Below, one piece after another: positions 1 through 4,494 of a DNA stretch of 6,153 bases; within the stretch, counting starts at the first letter, position 1, and every line of letters begins with the position of its first letter. The stretch comes from an uncultured Clostridia bacterium (lineage in GTDB: Bacteria > Bacillota > Clostridia > TANB77 > CAG-508), in assembly GCA_934122125.1 (NCBI GenBank), contig CAKOVW010000050.1, positions 1 through 6,153 on the forward strand, given 5' to 3'. Made by a program: the position numbers and the translations under genes. The notes beneath the pieces were generated by a model. The model made no database searches, was not told the origin of the DNA, and saw nothing but the letters and a program-made list of their open reading frames with translations.

Positions 1-420
1 ATTTGTATACAAACTCTTTGGCACTTCTATCCACACATATTCATTTCCTTTTGCATCTTTTATTACTAGTCCATTATTTAAATCTGTTCCATCTACTTTT
101 GTAAATGTTGTATCTGGATAGTATGGTGCTGTATCTTTTGTTGGTGCTATTGGAGTTGTTTCACTTTTTATTGTCCCATTTTCTTCTAGCCAATTGTTTA
201 ATTTGTTTATTTCCTCTAAATCTTTCTTTTCTGCTTCGTCAACTTTATTTTGAGCCTCTTTTGCTCTTTCTATTATTCCATTATCACTAAATAGAGCATT
301 TATACTTACTCCTGCTAATATTAATAGCACTACTATTGTTATTACTAGTGCTATTAATGTAATACCTGCTTGCTTTGCATAAAATCTATTTTTTCCATTT
401 TTAACTTCATTTAATTGCAT
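1..420 (-). CDS. Prepilin-like (type IV pilin/pseudopilin N-terminus) surface protein, 3' end outside window
   Basis: The first 140 residues are present and the frame is open to the window edge, so the gene is partial. Residues 1-18 form a short basic leader ending in AKQAG. A hydrophobic stretch of about 24 residues beginning ITLIALVIT follows, matching the prepilin peptidase cleavage/methylation pattern (cut after Gly19). The Glu usually found at position +5 of the mature pilin is replaced by Ala. Residues 46-82 are charged and helical-looking (ERAKEAQNKVDEAEKKDLEE), as in the pilin alpha-1 stalk. A Thr/Pro-rich linker follows (about 84-100). The last visible part, with GLVIKDAKGNEYVWIEVPK, resembles the start of the FGE-sulfatase/SUMF1-like domains that I recall fused to this leader in gut Clostridia; that C-terminal identity is tentative. 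The start is supported by AGGAGG eight bases upstream. A separate transcription unit is likely, because a terminator lies between it and the upstream gene. Role inferred: pilus-like or membrane-tethered surface display. Confidence 0.85.
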   Translation of the reverse strand, partial: MQLNEVKNGKNRFYAKQAGITLIALVITIVVLLILAGVSINALFSDNGIIERAKEAQNKVDEAEKKDLEEINKLNNWLEENGTIKSETTPIAPTKDTAPYYPDTTFTKVDGTDLNNGLVIKDAKGNEYVWIEVPKSLYTN

Positions 421-428
421 TTTTTCTT

Positions 429-434
429 CCTCCT
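429..434 (-). promoter_or_regulatory. Ribosome binding site of the prepilin-like gene
   Basis: The minus strand reads AGGAGG here, a full Shine-Dalgarno core, eight bases before the ATG at 420-418. It fixes the start of a gene whose remainder is outside the window. Confidence 0.85.
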
Positions 435-530
435 ATGTTACTCTTGTTTTACTTTTTCCTCTATAATGTTAATATGCACATTTTTCTTGTTTTCATACTT
501 CCAAAATACTTCTACATATTTTACTTATAT

Positions 531-557
531 ATTATATTAACTTTTTCCATTTTTCAA
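531..557 (-). promoter_or_regulatory. Candidate sigma-A promoter for the prepilin-like gene
   Basis: On the minus strand TTGAAA (557-552) precedes TATAAT (536-531). The spacer is only 15 bases; reading the -35 one base earlier gives 16. The region is extremely AT-rich, so a chance match is quite possible. It would give a leader of about 100 bases. It is the best candidate I see in the 267-base gap between the upstream stop codon and the prepilin start; the rest of that gap holds only the upstream gene's terminator. Confidence 0.4.
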
Positions 558-646
558 GTATTTTTATTATTTTTTATTATTGCTTTTCTCATATTTTTCA
601 TTGATTTTACATATTTTAACATATTATCCAAAATGATTAACAACAG

Positions 647-674
647 AAAAAGGTATTATTTAAAATACCTTTTT
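647..674 (-). terminator. Intrinsic terminator of the cohesin-dockerin operon
   Basis: A perfect 11-bp inverted repeat (AAAAAGGTATT paired with AATACCTTTTT) with a 6-base loop begins 13 bases past the stop codon of the dockerin gene. The arms end in five A and five T, so the U-run forms part of the stem and the hairpin could also stop transcription from the opposite strand. Confidence 0.85.
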
Positions 675-687
675 CATACTATATTAT

Positions 688-3159
688 TTAGTTAATAATT
701 TCAACAGGAATTACTTTTTTGTACTTTCCATCAAGTATGTTCATTATAATTTGTATACCATCTCCAATTGGTGCATCTGCATCTACTATAATTTTTATAT
801 AAGATACTACAGTATTTTCATCTGTAATTTCTACTTGGTTACTATCTAAGAATTTTATATCTAGTTCTCCATCAGAATATGCTTTAATATCCTTTAGTCT
901 AATTTCTTGTCCACCATCTGGATGCATGTTACTCTTTACAGTTAAAGCTAATATTTTTTCTTCACCTTGTTGCATTTGTAAACTGTTTTCTCCAACACTT
1001 ACATCTTTAATTGTTAAGCTACATTTTACAAATATATTTTTACCTTCTACATTGTTTGCTTTCGGTGTAATTTGGTATAAACCTTCTTTTAATATTTTTG
1101 CTCTAATTTCAAATACACCGTTACCTAAATCTTTATATGTAACTTCTATTCCATTTTCTCCGTTTTGTACTATGTCTGCTGTAAGGTCCTCAAGTTTAAT
1201 TGTTTCTTCATCCTTATTAGATGTTATTTGTCCTAAAATTACCTCTTGATTTAGTTCCAAAATATTGTAATACTTGTCAGTATCTAATTGAAGTGATGGG
1301 TTTAATGTAACAATTAATTTCTTTAATGCTTTTAATTGTAATTTAATTGGTAATATTATATTTGTATTTCCTCCTGTAATTTCAACAGAATGTGTAGTAA
1401 CATCATTTAAATCAATTTCTGTGTTTTGATTAATTGCAAATCCAATTTTACAAACAGCTTCTTCATCTTGTGCTTCTTCATTGTTGCTATTATACAATTT
1501 TACTTTTATTGCATTTGCATTTGTTTCAGTTGATACTTGATCTTTTTTTACTAACGGTAATGTTATATTTACTTTTTCTTCTTCAACTGATTGATTTACT
1601 GTTATTTTATTAGCTGTTACTTCTATTTCATCTCCATCTTGGTCTAAGAAAGTAATTGGTAATATTGTATATATATTATTATCACTTTCTGTTTTTACGT
1701 TGTTAGCCTGTGTTGGTAACTCTAAGTATATTTTTAATTCATCAGTATTTAATTTTACGCTATCTAATTTTAACACTTTACTTTTTACTTTTACTTCAAT
1801 AGTTTGTGCCTTCACTTTTTCGTTTCCATATTCTATATATGGAGTAATTTGGTATTCTCCAACTTTATTTGTTGAACATTGCACTAAAATTTTTCCATTT
1901 TGTGATACAAACCTTACTTCTAAATCTTGACTATTTACTTCTGCTTTTAATTGTTCAATTTTTAGTGGTGTAACATCACTACCTGTATTTACATATATTG
2001 AACCTAATGTAAAGTTAGAGTTTACTTTAGCATAGTTTTTAGAATTTTCTATACTAATATTTTCCCTATCATTTTCATTTACTTGTAATGTACTAATTGG
2101 TTTTAGAATTTGAATTACAAAACTTGTTGTTTTACCTTGATATGTAACTGTAATTGTTTTTGTTCCTGGTGTTGATAATACATCATTTGTAGAAATCATA
2201 GAGCTTTCTACTTTTTTAGTATAATTTGTTCCAGATTTCATTTTTACTAATATATTAGCACCATTTATATTTAAATTACTAATATTAAGATTGATTGCTT
2301 GTTCATATTCATATTTTTTTACTGTTGGTTCTGTTGCCATTTCTATACTTTTTATTCCATCTACTACTTGAACTGTTCTTGTTGTAGTTGCTTTGTTTCC
2401 TACACTATCTACTGCAGTATATGTAATTGTATATGTACCAGCTTTTTGTGTATTTACTGTTCCTGAAATGCTTACATTAACATTTCCGTCATAGTTATCT
2501 ACTGCTGTTGCTCCTTGTTCTATATAGTTATCTCCTATTGTAATAATTATATTTTTTTGTCCTTTTAGAGTTATTACTGGTGCAACCTTGTCTAATTCTT
2601 TTAATGAAGCTGGCTCATTAATAACTAATTTATTTGTAAGACGTTTTTTTAGCATTACTACTCTTTGTGCATCAATTAGGTTTATAACTTCATTATTGTT
2701 TGCAACATTTCCTGCTGTAAAGTAAATGCCTGATAGCTTACTTATTCCTTTATGATGCATTACTATTTTTTGTGCATCAATTAAATTTATTTTGCCATCT
2801 CCATTTACATCTCCATATACTAAAACTGTATATGTTTTACCATTGTTTGCCTTTATTTGTGTTCCAGTTCCAACAATGTCTTTGTTAATACTGTTTGTAA
2901 TTGTTAGCCCTTTTCTATTAAATTCAGAAATTATAGTACTTTTTGACACTGTTTGATCTGCATCTGTAAAAATAAAAGGCAAGATATATTGATTGTTTTG
3001 AATAAATACATTATCTAAAATATTAGATGGTTTGTAATTATATGCTTTTGGTTCATATTTATTAGCTTCTACCATATAATTAATATTTATATTACTTGTT
3101 AATAATATTGCAAAAGCAGCTACACTTAACCAAATAAATGATTTAGCTTTCTTTTTCAT
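688..3159 (-). CDS. Secreted dockerin protein with DUF5011 and Ig-like domains, 823 aa
   Basis: Residues 1-32 form a signal peptide (basic KKKAK, then hydrophobic 8-21). Residues 33-112 resemble the small globular region that often precedes dockerins in Clostridia, with GTGTQI shortly before the dockerin. A dockerin follows at about 114-174: the first calcium loop DVNGDGKINLID is canonical, while the second (NVANNNEVINLID) is degenerate. Residues 192-267 form a DUF5011/HYR-like Ig module (PVITLKG, GATAVDNYDG, GTYTITYTAVDSVGN). Residues 270-353 resemble a Big_3-type bacterial Ig-like domain (STPGTKTITVTYQGK). Residues 354-823 match no family I recognise but contain three diverged copies of one module. 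There is no LPXTG motif, C-terminal membrane helix or catalytic domain. The start is preceded by AAGGAAGG. The gene lies 27 bases after the cohesin gene, so the two are almost certainly co-transcribed. Inferred role: a structural or adhesive surface protein held on the cell by cohesin binding. Coding and dockerin calls are firm; function is inferred. Confidence 0.93.
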   Translation of the reverse strand: MKKKAKSFIWLSVAAFAILLTSNININYMVEANKYEPKAYNYKPSNILDNVFIQNNQYILPFIFTDADQTVSKSTIISEFNRKGLTITNSINKDIVGTGTQIKANNGKTYTVLVYGDVNGDGKINLIDAQKIVMHHKGISKLSGIYFTAGNVANNNEVINLIDAQRVVMLKKRLTNKLVINEPASLKELDKVAPVITLKGQKNIIITIGDNYIEQGATAVDNYDGNVNVSISGTVNTQKAGTYTITYTAVDSVGNKATTTRTVQVVDGIKSIEMATEPTVKKYEYEQAINLNISNLNINGANILVKMKSGTNYTKKVESSMISTNDVLSTPGTKTITVTYQGKTTSFVIQILKPISTLQVNENDRENISIENSKNYAKVNSNFTLGSIYVNTGSDVTPLKIEQLKAEVNSQDLEVRFVSQNGKILVQCSTNKVGEYQITPYIEYGNEKVKAQTIEVKVKSKVLKLDSVKLNTDELKIYLELPTQANNVKTESDNNIYTILPITFLDQDGDEIEVTANKITVNQSVEEEKVNITLPLVKKDQVSTETNANAIKVKLYNSNNEEAQDEEAVCKIGFAINQNTEIDLNDVTTHSVEITGGNTNIILPIKLQLKALKKLIVTLNPSLQLDTDKYYNILELNQEVILGQITSNKDEETIKLEDLTADIVQNGENGIEVTYKDLGNGVFEIRAKILKEGLYQITPKANNVEGKNIFVKCSLTIKDVSVGENSLQMQQGEEKILALTVKSNMHPDGGQEIRLKDIKAYSDGELDIKFLDSNQVEITDENTVVSYIKIIVDADAPIGDGIQIIMNILDGKYKKVIPVEIIN
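694..960 (-). repeat. Copy 3 of an unassigned protein module (residues ~734-822)
   Basis: The stretch IRLKDIKAYSDGELDIKFLDSNQ aligns by eye with LKIEQLKAEVNSQDLEVRFVSQNG of copy 1 and IKLEDLTADI of copy 2. The end differs from the other copies and closes the protein with a beta-rich tail (DGKYKKVIPVEI). The family is unknown to me; a beta-sandwich is inferred from the alternating pattern. Confidence 0.5.
1006..1239 (-). repeat. Copy 2 of an unassigned protein module (residues ~641-718)
   Basis: It begins ILGQIT, passes through IKLEDLTADI and ends with KEGLYQITP followed by a closing beta strand (VKCSLTIKDV). The same order of motifs occurs in copy 1 (LGSIYV, LKIEQLKAEV, KVGEYQITP), which supports an internal duplication. 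Confidence 0.6.
1786..2016 (-). repeat. Copy 1 of an unassigned protein module (residues ~382-458)
   Basis: Landmarks are LGSIYV, LKIEQLKAEV, DLEVRF and KVGEYQITP, ending in a TIEVKV strand. Copies 1 and 2 are separated by about 180 residues (459-640) that I cannot assign, containing two ILPI stretches (ILPITFLDQDG and ILPIKLQLKA). Confidence 0.6.
2638..2820 (-). other. Dockerin domain (residues ~114-174 of the 823-aa protein)
   Basis: Two F-hand-like repeats are visible: DVNGDGKINLIDAQKIVM and NVANNNEVINLIDAQRVVM. Both share the INLIDAQ-(K/R)-(I/V)-V-M helix, so the duplicated dockerin fold is clear. Loop 1 has calcium ligands at positions 1, 3, 5, 9 and 12 (D, N, D, N, D). Loop 2 has Asn instead of Asp at the first position, lacks the Asp/Gly pattern, and is one residue longer. 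The domain lies near the N-terminus, whereas cellulosomal enzymes usually carry it at the C-terminus. Confidence 0.9.
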
Positions 3160-3167
3160 TTTACTTT

Positions 3168-3175
3168 CCTTCCTT
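3168..3175 (-). promoter_or_regulatory. Ribosome binding site of the dockerin gene
   Basis: The minus strand reads AAGGAAGG eight bases before the ATG. It occupies much of the 27-base gap after the cohesin gene's stop, leaving no room for a separate promoter in the gap. Confidence 0.75.
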
Positions 3176-3186
3176 TTTACATAAAT

Positions 3187-4227
3187 TTATTTTTTTATTT
3201 TCGCTTTAATAATAATGGCAATAATAGTAATTACAATAAGTCCAACTATAATATATATTATATAGTTAAAGTTTGTTTGAGTATTTTCTTCTGAAGTTGA
3301 ATTAGATACATTGCTTGTATTATTAGTCATTTCATTATTATTTAGTTCACTGTTTTCTTGGTTATTTAGTTCATTGTTTGCTTGAATATTTTCTTCATTG
3401 TTTACTTGATTGTTATCTTCACTGTTTGTTTCATTATTTACAGTTGTATTTTTTTCTTCATTTTTGCTTTCGCTTGGTTTAGTAGTTGTTAAATATGAGC
3501 TTAATATATACGCTGTTTTTCCATTATATATTACTTTGTCCCATCCATTACTTCCTGTTGCTACTCTTGTAACACTATCTCCTTTTTTTAATGTTCCAAG
3601 TTTAGTACTACTTGTAGAATAACTACTTCTTACATTTACTTCGCTTTGAGCATATACTTTTTGGTTTGTATTTCTAAAAGTTGGTTTTGTGTCATTTTTA
3701 TCTGAATTAGAGTTTGTATTATTTCCTGTATTTGAATTGCTGTTATTTCCAGAGTTTGAACTGTTATTATTGTTGTTAGTGTTATTTCCTGTATTTGTTG
3801 TTTCTTTCTTTACATTAATTGTTGTACTTCCTGCGCTTACATTTAATTCATTTGATTGTGAATCAGATAGTGTGATATTTGATAAACTAATCTTAGCTGT
3901 TCCTTCTGCTTTTACTTTAAACTTAAATGTTGCACTACTAACTGTTTTTAATCCTACTAAATCTATATAGTCAACTACAACGCTGCTTCCTGAATTTGTT
4001 CCACCTATTGTATCACTTGAATATTGTAATACTGAATTGTTATAATTTAATTTAAAACTTGCTGTTGCTACTGGTTGTGGGAATTTAACAGTAACAGTTA
4101 CTGTTTCTCCTACCTTTGGATTTGTTTTACTAGCTGATACACCTACGCTTGCTGCTTGTGATACGCTAGTTCCTCCAACAAATAAAATCATAAAAATAAA
4201 CATAAAACTTATAAGTATCTTTTTCAT
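3187..4227 (-). CDS. Membrane-anchored cohesin-SH3b surface protein, 346 aa
   Basis: Residues 1-26 are a signal peptide (MKKILISF, hydrophobic core, SVSQA). Residues 27-139 are cohesin-like: a beta-rich domain beginning VGVSASKTNPKVGETVTVTV, with the typical FKLNYNNSVLQYSS strand and ATFKFKVKAEGTAKI. A 47-residue Asn/Thr/Ser linker (141-187) leads to a bacterial SH3 domain (189-247: EVNVRSSYSTSSTKLGTL, GWDKVIYNGKTAYI, SSYL), a fold that often binds peptidoglycan. A 70-residue Asn/Glu-rich stalk follows, then a membrane helix (about 322-340, IIYIIVGLIVITIIAIII) and a basic KAKIKK tail. There is no LPXTG sortase signal, so the protein is held by the helix. An in-frame ATG 24 codons upstream (4299) would put a long basic stretch ahead of the signal peptide and lies about 5 bases from the predicted transcription start. 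The ATG at 4227, with its own Shine-Dalgarno, is preferred. Likely role: receptor for dockerin proteins, first of all its operon partner. The partnership is inferred. Confidence 0.92.
   Translation of the reverse strand: MKKILISFMFIFMILFVGGTSVSQAASVGVSASKTNPKVGETVTVTVKFPQPVATASFKLNYNNSVLQYSSDTIGGTNSGSSVVVDYIDLVGLKTVSSATFKFKVKAEGTAKISLSNITLSDSQSNELNVSAGSTTINVKKETTNTGNNTNNNNNSSNSGNNSNSNTGNNTNSNSDKNDTKPTFRNTNQKVYAQSEVNVRSSYSTSSTKLGTLKKGDSVTRVATGSNGWDKVIYNGKTAYILSSYLTTTKPSESKNEEKNTTVNNETNSEDNNQVNNEENIQANNELNNQENSELNNNEMTNNTSNVSNSTSEENTQTNFNYIIYIIVGLIVITIIAIIIKAKIKK
3274..3486 (-). repeat. Low-complexity Asn/Glu-rich stalk-coding segment
   Basis: It encodes residues 248-318 of the cohesin protein, with irregular repetition of units such as VNNEEN, ANNELNNQEN and SELNNNE. 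It probably spans the cell wall between the membrane helix and the SH3b domain. Such sequence tends to vary in length between strains; that is general knowledge, not something seen here. Confidence 0.7.
3667..3807 (-). repeat. Low-complexity Asn/Ser/Thr-rich linker-coding segment
   Basis: It encodes residues 141-187 of the cohesin protein, with repeated NTGNNTN-like and NSGNNSN-like units. It is a flexible hydrophilic spacer between the cohesin and SH3b domains. Confidence 0.7.
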
Positions 4228-4233
4228 TTTTTT

Positions 4234-4241
4234 CTTCCTTT
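4234..4241 (-). promoter_or_regulatory. Ribosome binding site that decides the cohesin gene start
   Basis: The minus strand reads AAAGGAAG six bases before the ATG at 4227-4225. The alternative in-frame ATG at 4299 has no comparable site and almost coincides with the predicted transcription start, so this site argues for the 346-residue product. Confidence 0.75.
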
Positions 4242-4310
4242 CTTTATATATATTTTTTCGCTTGTTTTTATTGTATTTATTAGTATAAATCTTTATCATC
4301 GCACATTTCT

Positions 4311-4339
4311 ATTATACCTTAATTAACATAATTTGTCAA
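4311..4339 (-). promoter_or_regulatory. Consensus sigma-A promoter of the cohesin-dockerin operon
   Basis: On the minus strand a perfect -35 TTGACA (4339-4334) and a perfect -10 TATAAT (4316-4311) are separated by exactly 17 bases. Transcription should start near 4304, giving a leader of about 75-80 bases before the cohesin ATG. The spacer contains the palindrome TTAATTAA (4319-4326), which may be chance in such AT-rich DNA. A match this good suggests strong constitutive expression unless a repressor acts. Confidence 0.85.
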
Positions 4340-4379
4340 CATTTTACAAGTATTTTTACCCTTTTTTAGACCTATTTTC

Positions 4380-4452
4380 TGTAAAGCACATTTCGTAGTA
4401 ATTTAACTTCATTATTTAGTGTCAAAATACGAAGAATAATTTTTGCTTTACA
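4380..4452. repeat. Interrupted inverted repeat between terminator and operon promoter
   Basis: Outer arms TGTAAAGCA (4380-4388) and TGCTTTACA (4444-4452) are perfect 9-bp complements. Inner arms TTCGTA (4392-4397) and TACGAA (4428-4433) add 6 bp. The arms are offset by 3 and 10 unpaired bases and enclose a 30-base loop. It lies upstream of the -35 box, so it is not in the operon's mRNA unless the preceding gene reads through. It could be a regulator-binding region, a relic of a small element, or an RNA hairpin. No coding potential seen. Confidence 0.5.
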
Positions 4453-4457
4453 ACAAG

Positions 4458-4490
4458 AAAAAGGATTCCTATTTTATAGAAATCCTTTTT
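4458..4490 (-). terminator. Intrinsic terminator of the MBG/Ig-repeat protein gene
   Basis: A 12-bp stem with one G-U pair (minus strand AAAAAGGATTTC paired with GGAATCCTTTTT) and a 9-base loop lies four bases past the stop codon. The arms end in five A and five T, much like the terminator at 647-674, and the hairpin may act in both directions. Confidence 0.85.
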
Positions 4491-4494
4491 AGTT

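Noticed and set aside
461..496. An 11-codon minus-strand frame (MKTRKMCILTL) in the leader of the prepilin gene, as a possible leader peptide
   Set aside because: It is very short, has only a weak GGAAG upstream and no attenuator-like hairpin after it, so chance is more likely.
435..695. A plus-strand frame of 86 codons in the gap between the dockerin and prepilin genes
   Set aside because: It has no Shine-Dalgarno (the preceding bases are the reverse of the minus-strand site), is almost all Phe/Leu/Ile/Tyr as expected of AT-rich noncoding DNA, and runs through the terminator into the end of the dockerin gene.
926..1930. Plus-strand frames opposite the dockerin gene
   Set aside because: They lie wholly inside a well supported minus-strand gene and have no domain-like composition.
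3274..3807. Repetitive Asn codons considered as a CRISPR-like or minisatellite array
   Set aside because: The units are irregular, without constant spacing or unique spacers, and are explained by low-complexity protein linkers.
3410..3970. Plus-strand frames opposite the cohesin gene
   Set aside because: They are antisense images of the Asn-rich linkers and SH3b region, with runs of Leu/Val/Phe and no ribosome sites.
4340..4457. A riboswitch or structured leader for the cohesin operon
   Set aside because: The inverted repeat lies upstream of the -35 box, so it is not in the operon's mRNA, and no known riboswitch core is recognisable.
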